From NCBI RefSeq assembly GCF_002775205.1, contig NC_036454.1, positions 26,954,283 through 27,018,282 on the forward strand: a DNA stretch of 64,000 nucleotides, in the 5' to 3' direction. The notes beneath the pieces were generated by a model. It was not told the origin of the DNA and did not search any database. It was given only the letters and a program-made list of their open reading frames with translations. Of this stretch, positions 47,627 through 59,485 are shown piece after piece (within the stretch, counting starts at the first letter, position 1; each line of letters starts with the position of its first letter). The stretch comes from Xiphophorus maculatus. Its lineage: Eukaryota > Chordata > Actinopteri > Cyprinodontiformes > Poeciliidae. The position numbers were made by a program, and so were the translations under genes.

Positions 47627-49240
47627 CAGTCTGCAATATCTGAGATAAAAGCGATGATCTTGGAGATGACTGAGATCATTTTCTTCTTGTTGGACTCAGC
47701 ATTGGTGCCTCTCAGGATGTCTGGAAAAAAGACTTTAACAAGAACAGAGAACAGAAGAATATGACAACCTGAGGCAGGATATAAAGTGGCTAGGTTCTAT
47801 AAATAACCTAAATATTTACTGTTGGAGGAACTCCAGTGTTGGTCGTAGTTCTGTTGTGTAATGTGTATTGAAATAGTAGTAAATGCCAAAAATCTTAATG
47901 GTTTGATGAAAGTTGACAACCTTTTGGTTAACATGCTTAACATGAATGTCTAAGAAGCAGACAATGAGGACCCCGAGAATAAACATATTGGTCGAACTTC
48001 TATATGTTAGTCAATATATCAATGTAATATTATTACATTGTGTATTTATTTAGAGTTTTCTGTGTCCCCGAGTCTTCGTGTTGTCCTGTCTTCCCCTTGA
48101 TTGTTCCCAGGTGTGTCTCATTCTGTGATTACCTGCTGTGTATTTAACTCCACCTGTGTTCCTTGTTCCTCGTCGGGTCCTTCTCAATTCGTTGTCAATT
48201 CGTCATCTAATGTGCGTGCTGCCGCCTGTTGTTTGGACTGTGTTTTCTTCATTAAATTCAACTAGTCATCCTACCTGGGTCTACAGCGTCTGCCTCACCA
48301 CCCCTCACCACACCGTCTCATGACAGATTGACATAATATGAAACTAAACAAGCCAAGAATACAGCAGGGTGATATTTACAGAAGAAGAAAAATTAAAGTG
48401 AAATGGTTTTGTTCTGTTTACTATCCACAAACAATAATGCAGGATATGTGGAGCCACATTCTCCACCTGGATCTTGTCTAGAAGGCTCGTTGTCTGGAAT
48501 GGATGCTTTTCTGTCTCCTCAAAATGAGCTATGTATTGAATAGCCATCTTAGTGATGAGTTCCTCTGAGCAACCGAAGGACTGGTCCATTTTAGACTGAA
48601 ACTTCAGAAGAACATTTAGGACTTGTAGGTGTTCTTGTACATCAACATATTTGAGGAAGTTTAACAAACATTTGTTCGTTGCTAATGAAGGTCTCCATCA
48701 GATTCACAGGAGTCAGTTTAACAATGAGCGCACTAATGCCTTCCTGGAACAAACAAGGTCATTCCTGGCATAGTTTCTGGATGCTTGCACCTTTGTCTTT
48801 ACGTGTAAAACCTACACTCAACCAGTTCTTTTACACAACTGTATTTCTAGATAATCTCTTTAAATCTATGCCTTGTTTCTTTTGTTTGCAAGCTGACTCT
48901 ACTCTACAGAGTCTAAAAAAGGTAAATACACTATTGTGCCATTGACATTTTTGGTTTTGCAAGGTTCTGTAGCTCTATAGCGAGTGTTTGCCATTGTATC
49001 TTAACTGTCAGTCCAGTTTGTCACAAATGGTGTACAAAATCTGGAAAGTGATGAGGTCGTGGTGGATGGCCATGGTGAGGCAGAATTGGAGGATGGAGAG
49101 GAAGAGGAAAAGCCAACCACTTGAGAGGAACACATCAAGTTTGGTGTTGAAGCTCATGAGTATACAAAAGAACAATGACAGAGATGTAAATGCTTCAAAA
49201 CCTAACCAAACCGACCGACTCATTTTTTTCAGTAACAAAC
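47627..49240 (-). pseudogene. unrecognised alpha-helical locus, apparently degenerate, duplicated with ggt5
   Basis: Three minus-strand pieces look coding. (a) 47720-47627: acceptor TTTTTTCCAG, then ILRGTNAESNKKKMISVI and SKIIAFISDIAD and a stop, like a last exon. (b) 48665-48440: FLKYVDVQEHLQVLNVLLK, SFGCSEELITKMAIQYIAHF, SLLDKIQ, strongly helical. (c) 48760-48680: after TTTGTTCCAG, EGISALIVKLTPVNLMETF and ISNEQ. Pieces (c) and (b) are contiguous but in different frames, joined near CAAATGTTTG, and the same wording and shift occur at 60380-60520 beside copy B. So either an old frameshift or an intron model I cannot see. A further matched block is 49008-49240. I do not recognise the family; a small helical secreted or cytosolic protein is possible. 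Confidence 0.35.
48042..48325 (+). mobile_element. possible solo LTR or retroposon
   Basis: Runs from TGTGTATTTATTTAGAG to CCACACCGTCTCATGACA, so it has TG...CA ends. Inside are TGTGTATTTAACTCCACCTG (TATA-like) and CTTCATTAAATTC. Copy B lacks this segment at the matching place. A clean target duplication was not found. Confidence 0.4.
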
Positions 49241-49586
49241 CTGAAAGTCAGCCCACTATACTGCACATCAAAAGGAATAAATGCTTCTTTTTTCTTTATT
49301 AAAGCAAAAATATTAGTTTCTCTAACTTGTCTCACTGTAAAGCTCAGAGGAAAGCAATAAGCCATCCTTTGCTTGCAAGTCTAAAAGTTGTGGAGCGCTG
49401 CTGTAGTCGAAAGCAAAACTTGTAGGAAGCGTTGCAGACCTCAGAGTATTTTGAGTTGAACACAGGATTGACACTCACTCAACAGTCTTGAGTGTGAAAA
49501 TGCTGCGACTCTTTGTGCCTGAAATATTCAATGTTTGCCCTGTGTGTATGTGTGCACTAAAGGAGCAGAGATGCAGTTCAGCTGTT

Positions 49587-49622
49587 TGTCCTCACAAGTT
49601 TTTTGATTAACTTGTGAGGACA
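49587..49622. repeat. perfect 12-bp hairpin
   Basis: Arms 49587-49598 (TGTCCTCACAAG) and 49611-49622 are exact around a 12-nt loop, directly before the SINE at 49643. Confidence 0.85.
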
Positions 49623-49642
49623 CAAAGTAAACCTTGGGGCGT

Positions 49643-49823
49643 GCTGTGGTGGCGCAGGGGGTTAGCACACCCCACATTTGGAGGCCTTAGTCCTCGACGC
49701 GGACGTCGCGGGTTCGACTCCCGGTCCCGACGACCTTTACCGCATGTCTTCCTGTCTGCCTACTGTCGCAAAAAATACGAGCCACTAGTGCCGCAAAAAC
49801 TCTTCGGAGAAAAAAAAAAAAAA
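49643..49823 (+). mobile_element. tRNA-derived SINE, second family, copy 2
   Basis: A box in TGGTGGCGCAGGGGGTTAGC, B box GGTTCGACTCC at 49711-49721, a Leu/Ser-like long arm between them (GAGGCCTTAGTCCTCGACGC), a body ending CGCAAAAACTCTTCGG and an A tail at 49809-49823. This is a SINE and not a working tRNA gene, because no 3' acceptor strand pairs with the 5' end. Confidence 0.85.
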
Positions 49824-49974
49824 CCTCTACATGTTTCCTTACTTTAAACTTGGCTATTTGTGCCTTCAGTTTTGTTTTATACGAAAGAATAATTGTGTGC
49901 TCACCCTTAAACCTAGTTAGTAAAACCTAGGGGGGGCTGCATACCGAATCGATAGTTTATCATTGAAGGACGTC

Positions 49975-50850
49975 GCAAAAATAAGCAAAGAAGATTCAGC
50001 TCCTTAAACTTCCATTGGACTTCCTGCAGGTACACATCCAGAGGAGCAGGACAGTGTTTCTCGTTTGTGTGGAAAGTTGCAAAAACATAATGACCGGCAA
50101 AATCGACTGAGCCCCTTCCAAACATGAGACCTGTGGAGATCTTCGAGAGAAGGCAGAGAGCAGCCGATGGTCTTCAGAGCAGATTTTACGATTCTCTGGA
50201 GAGTCGAGCTGAGTTTTCTACCATCAATGTAGTTCTCTACATCTCTGCCCTCCTCACACACAGAGACAGTAGCAGATGATGGTTTCAATAGAACATTGAT
50301 AGAAGGACACCAGCAGCTTTTGAGAAATATTGTTCCTACTGAGGACTCTCAGGAAATAGAGTCTCTGCTGGGCCTTCTTTGCCAGTTCTGCTGTGTTTAC
50401 ATCCAAGTCCAGGTTATCCATGATGTGAGCTCCCAGGAAACGGACGTTTGACACCCTCTCCACCGGCTGTCTGCAGATGTTTAGTGGTTCAATGTCTCTT
50501 TTCCTTCTCCTAAAATCCACTATGATCTCCTTGGTCTTGCCTGTGTTTAGGATCAGGTTGTTGTCTGTGCACCGCGCTGTCAGTCGCTCCACCTCGTTCC
50601 TGTAGGCAGACTCATCACTCCTTGAGATGAGGAACACTACAGTTGTATCGTCTGCAAATTTATCAAAGGTGGTACTTTGATGGACGGGAACACAGCGTAA
50701 AGAGCAGAGGGCCCAGCACACAGCCTTGAGGAGAGCCAGTACTGATGTGGACGGACGAAGAGGTATGGGGGTCCATTCTGTCAGGAAGTTCTTAATCCAG
50801 CAACAGGTGGAAGAGGGGATTCTCAGGTCAGTTTATGCACTAATCTGTCA
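49975..50850 (-). mobile_element. L2/jockey-type LINE reverse transcriptase fragment
   Basis: The minus-strand translation gives TFDKFADDTTVVFLISRSD (the ADD-type catalytic box), LILNTGKTKEIIVDFRRRKR, ERVSNVRFLGAHI, KKAQQRLYFLRVLSRNN, then in another frame TLQRIVKSALKTIGCSLPSL. Upstream, also out of frame, lies the RT wording around GSPQG/LGPLL. At least two frameshifts and truncation make it dead. Confidence 0.85.
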
Positions 50851-51383
50851 GGGAGGATGGTGTTAAGAATTATGTAGTCTGTGAATTTTTCAGAAAAGTG
50901 AAAATGTTTTTTTCTTGTCATTGGTGGTGAATATATTATTAAACAGACATTCAACACAAAAGTAAAAATCTTGTGGCAGTTCGTTAGCAGAAAAAAAGAC
51001 AATCTTTTAATACCGAATTAATTACTTTTTTATAAAACATAGAGTCTTTTGAAATGCAGCTCATCTACTTAGACACAAGAAATTTACAGTTGTTAAATTT
51101 TGCAAAATGAAAAATAATAAGTTACCTTCGTGGCACTTGGTTACCAGAAAACTCGCTCGTCTCTTAGCAACAGATTGACAACAAATAGTGTTATTGTTCA
51201 AAAAACATATCATTTCTTCTGCAATTTTTCTTACACTACTTCCTACTTAAGTATTGTGCAGTTGGTGAATTTTGTATAAAAGTGATTTTTTTTTTTTTAT
51301 GTGATTGGTGGTGAATATATAATGAAAAGTATATATTAAGGTGGCGTCACTGGAAGCTCTGCCCTCCTCTGCAGGAACTGAGG

Positions 51384-51665
51384 CCCTGTTTACACAACAA
51401 TTTCTGGTGAAAATGGACGAGTTTTGTTGTGTTTGTTCTGAACATTTACACGAAACCACCGAATGTTTTCTTTGACAACGGTACAGATTGAAAACGGGTT
51501 CCAGAGTGGAAAGGTTCTGAAACGTATCGGTGTCCGTTGTCTTGTCAACATAATAAATGGATCTTTTATGTCAGGGAACTGCGTTTTCCACCATCTCTGC
51601 AGTTCTCTACCTCTCTGCCCTCCTCAATGCTCTGTTGCCATGGTAATTAATCCTCTCTGAAAACT
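51384..51665. repeat. MITE-like repeat plus LINE scrap
   Basis: GAGGCCCTGTTTACACAACA, ATTTACACGAAACCACCG and GGGTTCCAGAGTGGAAAGGT are wording of a common fish non-autonomous element. 51585-51640 (CAGTTCTCTACCTCTCTGCC) matches part of the LINE fragment at 50220-50255. Confidence 0.45.
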
Positions 51666-51824
51666 GTCATGTGTGAGTGAGACATGGAGGGGGAGACAAA
51701 TTTATAAGCTGTGTCCAAATTGTGTCGGACACAAAATGGTGTCGGTTAGAATTTGTTCTGATTTGAATTTGGCTCCTTTTTCCACTAATTACGTCACCGT
51801 GGCAACCCGAAATGCCAACAGAAG

Positions 51825-51862
51825 TAAAATATCAAAACATCCAGCGGCATGTTTTGATATTT
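51825..51862. repeat. hairpin with 14-bp arms
   Basis: AAATATCAAAACAT and its reverse complement ATGTTTTGATATTT flank CCAGCGGC. Confidence 0.85.
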
Positions 51863-52534
51863 ACACAGCATATTGTGGGGTTGCACGCAGCGGTACGTGC
51901 TAACGGTGAAAGGAAGCGGTGAAAGCAACTCATTGGTGCCTTCCATGAATTACTTTGCTATTCAGGCCCCAATTACTGGTTGGAGATGCAAGCATCAAAT
52001 TTACATAAACTGCTCCATTTATCTTTGTTCATGTTACTACACACCCCCTGCTGCTCCCCTAACCAAAACAATGAGCTGCTACTGAAAATTGTAAACTTTG
52101 CTGACATGGCACAAGCACAGGTAGATCTAAAGAAAAATTGGAATATCGCAAAAAAAAGGGTAAAATTTACTCATTTCAGAAAATAAAATGTATTACATTA
52201 CATAGATTTATCCCATTAACATTTCAAGAATTTATTTTATGTCATTTTTATGATTATGGTTTACAGATAATGACAATCCAAAACTCATGATCTCTGGGTT
52301 CAGGTCAGTCAAGCACAGTAACACCATCGTCAATGCACCACTGGTATCTATGGCAGAGTGGGTAGGAGCCAATTCCTAACTGGAAAGTCATATCAGCGGT
52401 AACTCTGCATGTCCCTGCAGAGTTACGGCAAATTAAACTTGTGTCTCTGTGTCTTGTTCAGTGATATTTAAGAACAACAGATCCGTCTTCTGCTTCAAGA
52501 AATCCTGTGTAACCAGAATTACGGACTAGTGGCG

Positions 52535-55500
52535 TCAATAACCAGCCGCTTCTCCCCGTTTCCTGTCGTCAGACACAGCACAGATGTAGTCGTCCTTTTT
52601 CTCCACAGCGTTAACCACATTGTAGAATTCCTCAGACGTCTGGTTGTGCCCCAACGCTTCAAGAGCTTCAATTACGCTCTGGGGAGAAATGTAGGAAAGA
52701 CGGGATGAGTAAAAGGCTGTGCGAGGTTTTCCCTGTTCCCTGTGAAAACAGGCACAAGCACATTACTTTGTGTAAGCTGGGTTCCAACTTCACTGTGTTT
52801 TGAGAGTCAACATAGACAACCGGAGTATCAATCGCCTCCTTGAGGCTCTTCCCAAACCAAAGGTGGTTGATGAGAACCTGGAGGAGAAAGAAAACACACT
52901 GATGGGAATGTGAAGATCGTGATGATTATGAAGACTTGTGAGGAGCATCTGATGATCCTAAATGCTCTTAGTGTGGTCGCCATGGCCACGTACTGAGGCC
53001 AGCCCCGTCGTGATCCACCTCCCTCCACCCGCTCCAATCACCAGCGTCTTTGATTTAGACTTCAGCACAACGGGAGTCATGGAGGAGGGGGGCTGCTCCC
53101 CTGGAAACACAACAAAAGCAATAAATGACGACACAGACAACTGCAGTTCAGACCGATCACTGTCAGCAGAACAAGAGGAATGATTGGAAACTCTTTCAGT
53201 GCCTGTGAATAAATGTGAGCCAGTTAGAGAAAGACATGGAGCTAATCTTGATGTGATCTACAATGATCTGTTATTGAGCGTTTCACCAAATTCTACACTG
53301 CAAAAACACCAAATTGTATCAAGTTTGTTTTGGCTAGTTTACTTATTTACTTACAAATAACTTTTCAGTAAGAAATAGGAGCTTATTTCAAGTCTGAATT
53401 CCTTAATATTGATTAAAAAGTTCTTGTTCCACAGACATATTATTTATGATATGATGAAATTGTCTTATACGTGAAATAATCTGACTGGCTGTAGGTACAA
53501 CTTACAAATCGTATGAGGCCAGGACTGAAAAAGTGGTTGAAAGTGGCGGTTATGTCATCATGTGGGTCATGATGACGTAACTGATGGTACCATCTCTTCA
53601 AATCGGCCAGACATTGCGCTAACATGATTTTGTAATAAAAAAAATCATTAACATAACTCTTTTTCACAATTCTGGCAGGTCCACTCATACATACAAACTG
53701 CAGTAATAATTACAAATACCTAATCATTAAAATTTTTTATGTTAAAAAAACAAAACATTGAAAGCAACAAAAGATGTTGCAAAGGACGGTATTAGGATTA
53801 TTCCCTGTTAAACTTTAGTAAAAATGAAAAGACATGTCATTACCAGGAGAGACGCTATTGGCTGTTTCACAAAAATCCAACAGCTGGTTGTTGAGCAGGA
53901 CTCCAGTGCTTGAAGAGTAGACCTTGGAGCCAAATCTGTTAAGAAGATGTTTAACTCTCTTTAGTATCATTTAATTGTGGCTAGCAGGGCTAGCAGTTAT
54001 GCCCAGAGAAAACAGATCATAACTAGGAATGCAAAAAAAATTAATCAACTTATAATTAATGGCTTATTAGATTAAAAGTTGTTCCATTCAATTACATGAA
54101 TTAGTGTTGTAGTTTGGCCACCAGAGGGCGCCACTTGTTATCCATAAGCAGACCCAATTGTAAGAGAAATAAACATGGCAGAAACTTCCCCAGAACCGGA
54201 GGGAAACGGTCCAAACAGAGTCCAGAGTGGGATGTGACAAGAACTTTATGCGGTTCTGTTTAAAAATATAAAGTCTCAACAAGCTCATTAAAGTTATCAC
54301 CTGCTCAGCGCTCATTCAGCCGACGGAGCAGCGTCAACTTCTGACTGAAAAATTATTGACGTGCTGCGTAGGTAAAGATGCGATGACAGAAAGGCAGAAA
54401 AAGTGCAACATGATTGAAAGTGGCTTGTTGCCAATAAGCACCGTTGATTTTGAGCGCCTCCGTGACTTACTGCACTTCGTGGAGCGAAGTTTTAACAACC
54501 ACAACCACCATGTTTGGAGAAGGGCTGCGACAAGAAGGTGACTGCAACAAAGCAGGCCTTATTAGCAATGAGTAAAATGATCAGAAGTTGTTTTGTTAAC
54601 TTTCCACTTCTGACCCCAACCAGTGGGTTTCGTTTGGTCGCCCCTTTCCAATCCATCTATACGTGACAATGTCGAGGCACAACCTGTCAGATACTGACTT
54701 GTAGTTGATGCTGCTGGTGACGGCGACGGCTGATCCATCTTCAGCCAGCACAGACACGTGTGTGGTACCCATACTGTCTGGATATTTGTTAAAGTTGTAG
54801 TACACAGGACTGTTGGTACGGTCATCTCTGATCCGGAGCCGTAACTCGTCTGCAAAGCCGCTACTTGTCATGTTCTTTGCCAGCTGTAAATACTTAAGGA
54901 AAACAGTAAAAGAAAAAAAACAGAAATAAAGAACAAAATATGCATCAGAAAATGTAGTTTGGAGTTTTTGTAGAGGGATTTCTTAACAGTTTTCACACTC
55001 TTGAATAAATCTTTGTTACATCTCTAAAACTGATTGTGTATTGCATTAATTATTAGTAGAATAAAAATGTTTAGATAAAACAGAAACACATTTACTGAAA
55101 AGAGTTGATCAAATCTATTTCTCTCAGCAACATTCAGGAGAGTGTTGCTATCGGTAACTAGCAGAGCTTACGGTGCATTTCTGATCCAATAAGGAAACTG
55201 AAAACCAGCCAGTCAGCCTGTTTCCCGCTGCGTCTCTTTATTTACTTTGATGAATACTCTGTTTGGGCAGCACAGTGGCGCAGTTGCAGCAAGAAGGTCC
55301 TGGGTTCGATTCCTGACCGGGGTCTTTCTGCATGGAGTTTGCATGTTCTCCCTGTGCATGCATGGGTTCTCTCCGGCTTCCTCCCACAGTCCAAAAACAT
55401 GACTGTCAGGTTAATTGGTCTCTCTAAATTCTCCCTAGGGGTGAGTGTGTGTGAGTGTGTGTGTGCATGGTTGTTTGTCCTGTCTGTTTCTGTGTTGCCC

Positions 55501-58500
55501 TGCGACAGACTGGCTACCTGTCCAGGGTGTACCCCGCCTCTCGCCCGGAACGTAGCTGGAGATCGGCACCAGCAACCCTCCCGACCCCATTAGGGACAAG
55601 GGTGAACAGAAAATGGATGTTCACCAGAATACTCTGTGTAGGTAGGGAAGACCCAGATGCAGAAAAACGTGAAAATAAAATATGTTTAACCTCTTAATTG
55701 GTTTTGTAGCAGTATTTGGGAGACAAAATCCATTATGTTTTCAGATTGTTTTCTTTGTTGAGGTTTTATGCAAATGTTTTGGTATCAAATGCAATATAAC
55801 ACATGCTCAATTTTACATGTTGTACATTTTGTTGTGCAAAAATTACACATCTGCACACCTAGTCAAGCCCAATGGTACAAAAGAAAAGCCGTTCTTGCTC
55901 TCAGCTAAGTACAAACATCACCCTTATCCAATCCAACCTGTTGTACCCCAGGGTTCTGTTATGGGGCCTCTGCTGTTTTCATGTTTGTTTTCCCTTAATT
56001 CCCCATATTTTGTCAGCTTATAAAGACATCTCTTGCCGTTATATAGATGATATTTAGTTGTACAACTTGTTTACCCAGATAAAATCATGATAAAATCATG
56101 TTTAAATCTATGACTACATGCTTTAAAAGGTATTAAATTATCTCTTACTTGCTTCTTTTGTCCATTAGCAAATTTAAGAGCTTCCACATAGCGGTGATAA
56201 AACAGGATCTTTTCGTCAACAGACCGAGGGGCTGAATTCATCTGATACCCTGCAAATCAAAGCAATTATTAATTGTTATCTCTGTATATTTTGAATCGAG
56301 TCCATTTTCACTAGGCAATCATTTCCAAAGATTGATCAAATCGCTTTCCACAAGGAGTACATTAGGAAAGTTTTTCTAAACGGTAAGAAAAAGAAGAATT
56401 TCCCTGATTCAAACGTCTGTTTTTGTGCCACGTTTTGTTATCGGAAGTAAAAAGAAACAGCAGCTCTGACGTCTGCGTCCGGCAGGAACCTTTCATGATG
56501 TTGAGGACGAGGCTGAGGAGCGGTCCTCCTGACGGGGGCGGGGGTATGTACATCTGGTACTCTCCCACTGGGGCAACCCACGCCTCGGTCACTGTGGCCT
56601 TATATGATGCCAAATCCTCCAGCGTCAGGTTTCCTCCTGGGCAAAAACAATGAAAGAAAAACAACAATCTTTGTTTTGCCGAAGCAAAAATCGTGAAAAC
56701 CCACAGCAGTCCACATAAACTCTGATGTTTGATAGATCTGGGCAGTCTGAGTGAGTACCGTGTTCATTTGTAATCGAAACTCTGAAGGCAATACCTTCCT
56801 GCTGCACGTCACGGACTAAATCCTCCGCTACCCTTCCGGTGTAGAAGGCGTCCGCTCCTTCGTTTGCAATCAGCTCCAAAGTGTCGGCCAGTTTCTCAAA
56901 CTTGATCTTGTCTCCGGTCTTCAGCAGGGTCCCAGTTTTGTCTGAATATAGTTTCCTGAGAAGAGGAAGAGGAAGAGAGACACGTAAGTTTTTGCCCTTG
57001 ATATTTTTGAGCTAAACTCTGAGTGATTTTCTCTTCCATACCACAGAGACGTGTTTTTCATCCTGTTGTCTGTGATGCCGGAGCCTTGGACCGGAGGAAT
57101 AGGGAATCCCTCTCTGGCCAGCTTGATGGTCGGCTGGAAGAGCGCGGCCCACGGCAGTTTTCCATAAAGTTTGTGCGCCAATTCGTAGCCTCGAATTTCC
57201 CCTGGCACACCAATCCATTTGCTTCCTGCAGAGATGGAGGAAGGGACAGAGTTGGAACGTTTTGGTTGGGTATAGGACAGAAATGATGCGTTTTGACATG
57301 ATAAAACAACACATGTCATTGTGTGTCATTCATTTTTTTGTGATGGAGCACATAAAGGAGTCCATAACTGGAAAGTGGAAAGAAAATGATTTGCTTTGTT
57401 TGTTTGTTTTTTTACATTCTATTTGCTTTATTACTAAACACCTCAACGTTTGTTTTCAGGCTTCCTGAGTCAATGCTATGTTGGATCACCTTCGAGACAC
57501 GTAAATGTTTTCCGTTTCCCATTAAGAAAATAACTAAAGCTCAGTCAGATGAGATGGGAAAAATCTGTGAACATCAATTCTCAGTCAGATTTAAATCTAG
57601 TCTCATTTTTTGGCCTCTGACTTGTTTACTTGCAGGATTTTGCAGGAGCCGACAGACCGTTCTGCCTGTGAGATCCTTAAAAGCAAATGGAGAAAGAAAT
57701 ATTCGCTCCACAAATGAGAATGTGATAGTCATGTTCATCTGCGTTTGACATGCAGCAGCAAACTACCTGTACGTGGGATCGATTCATTTTTGCAGGACTT
57801 CAGCAGATCAGGGTCCACCTTCGACGGCGCGGTCTCCCTGGAGTTGATGACCTTCACCTTACCTTTAACAACATATTCGTAGAATCTGTTATTGTGAGTA
57901 ACTATTATTATAACACTTGAGCTGAATGAGCGTGACCACATGAAGGACATTTCCTCACCAGATCTGTCCATCACGGTGAAAATGGCCCCCCCTCCCACCC
58001 CCGCGCTCTGAGGGTTCATGATGCCGGTGCACAGAAGCGCGGCGATGGCGGCGTCTACCGCCGAGCCGCCTTGTTTAAGGATGTCCCTGGAAAATTCACA
58101 CCTGTTACTGCTGCGGGTTGGGGGTTTTTTTGGTTTTTTGTCTTTTTGTGTCGAGAAAATTAACTGCTTATAATTTTACATTGTTTTCAAAATAAAGAAG
58201 CAGAAAACTGTATCTTCACAGAATGATGAGCCACCAACTGTCAAAAAATGTAAATAAGAATAGTTATGTGATCTGTCAACATTCAGATAGCTACTTCATG
58301 CAAAAAAAAAGAAAGAAAAATCTAAATAATTTACAATAATTTACAATAATCCTTACTTGAGGGACAATTCAATCCCGCCGGCTGCAGAGAGATCCGCAAA
58401 ACCCAGCAAAACGCTGCTTATCGGCCAGCCAATAAATATATTTAGCTAACAGCTAAATGTTTAGGGCTGAGCTAAATATTTAGTTTGGAAAATAAACATT

Positions 58501-59030
58501 TTGTTTAGAAATTAAATGGAAAATAAAGATTTTGCAAATGAAATGTAATAAAGATTTAGTTTTGAAATATTTAGTTCCAAATGAAATATTTAGAGATAGT
58601 TTGTCAAGAAAATATTTAGCTGGTGAATTTATTAAACATTTTTGTTTGTAACTCTGACATTTATAAACACATGGGTAACACGGTGAAAAATGTGAGCCAC
58701 ATTTCTGTCTACATGAGACAGGCTAATTAAAACAAATTATTGCTGTTCATTTTATTTACTGTGTGACTCGGGGTACAAATGGCATCCCGTAATATGGAGA
58801 GTTACGTCTGGTTGTTCATTTTTCTGTCACACTCACCTCCCAATCTTTGAGCAGTTCCCATTGTCCGCAGCCACGGCAGCTTTGTTGAACGTCCCATTTG
58901 GGCAATTCGGGAGATTGCTTGGATTGAGGCAATTGTGGCTCCTGGTGACACCAATAATCACAATGAACAAGATCATAACCAGCACCAGCAGCGCGCAAAA
59001 ACTGCACACCTTCACATTAGGGTTTGCCAT
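52535..59030 (-). CDS. ggt5: gamma-glutamyltransferase 5-like, copy B, open
   Basis: Twelve exons on the minus strand: 59030-58837, 58086-57959, 57862-57767, 57225-57042, 56955-56795, 56636-56490, 56249-56149, 54892-54699, 53935-53844, 53100-52994, 52877-52767 and 52678-52535. Total 1659 bp, 552 residues, all phases consistent and GT-AG junctions throughout. Landmarks: anchor [92 protein letters not shown], the catalytic threonine in [28 protein letters not shown] and [12 protein letters not shown]. Compared with copy A, exon 7 is 30 bp shorter and lacks the segment matching the LGDP region of GGT1. The acidic residue usually found in NNEL is Q. The exon 8 acceptor could also be nine bases further in (TTTACAG). 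It is a tandem sister of copy A; the family acts outside the cell on glutathione conjugates. Confidence 0.92.
55263..55626 (+). mobile_element. tRNA-derived SINE, first family, in copy B intron 7
   Basis: GGGCAGCACAGTGGCGCAGT head, GGTTCGATTCC B box, body identical in order to 34687-35060. The 11-bp host sequence GAATACTCTGT stands at 55252-55262 and 55627-55637. About 18 bp between the A and B boxes are missing (CAGTTGCAGCAAG). Copy A's matching intron has no such insert, so it came after the duplication. Confidence 0.92.
57520..57600 (-). mobile_element. transposon remnant in copy B intron 3, shared with copy A
   Basis: AAAATAACTAAAGCTCAGTC, AGATGAGATGGGAAAAATCT and TCTCAGTCAGATTTAAAT match 42225-42345 at the same intron position of copy A. 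An insertion inherited by both copies. Confidence 0.7.
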
Positions 59031-59485
59031 GTCTCTCAGCTCTCACTGTGACCGGTCTGAGGAAGAGGAAAGTGATCAGGGTGAAAGACTGCACACCTGG
59101 TTGGACCAGAGGAGGCAGGCCTTCCTCCACTCACTGCACTGATAAACCGCAGAACAGGAAAGCTGAAGTCAAAGCTCGAGAGAGGAATACTTCAAATATA
59201 CTGCTGGTTTAACTCAGATGTGAAGTCTGAGTTTGATTGCGGCTTTTGTTTGATTTGGTGCAGATGTGCAGTCAAAATATCAGTGTAGGAAGCAACATAA
59301 TATGAAACTAAAGCTAAGAACAGGTTGGTAGTTACAGAAGAAGAAAAGGGAAAGCGAAAGGGTTTCGTTCTGTTTACTTTCCATAAACAGTAATACAGGA
59401 TGTGTCGTGGCAACTTCTCTACTGTAACCTCCTCTGGATGGCTTGTCGTCTGGAATGGATGTTGTTCAATCTCCTCAGAAAGAGC
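59031..59485 (-). other. 5' flank of copy B and decayed end of the co-duplicated locus
   Basis: 59093-59155 matches copy A's conserved upstream block. 59275-59485 matches 48330-48530 (AGAAGAAGAAAAGGGAAAGC, TTCTGTTTACTTTCC, TCGTCTGGAATGGATG), that is, the helical locus, but the frame is broken. The DNA in between that copy A has (about 2.3 kb) is absent. Confidence 0.6.

Noticed and set aside
49643-49740. Possible tRNA gene
   Set aside because: A and B boxes are present but the ends do not pair as an acceptor stem, and a SINE body and A tail follow.
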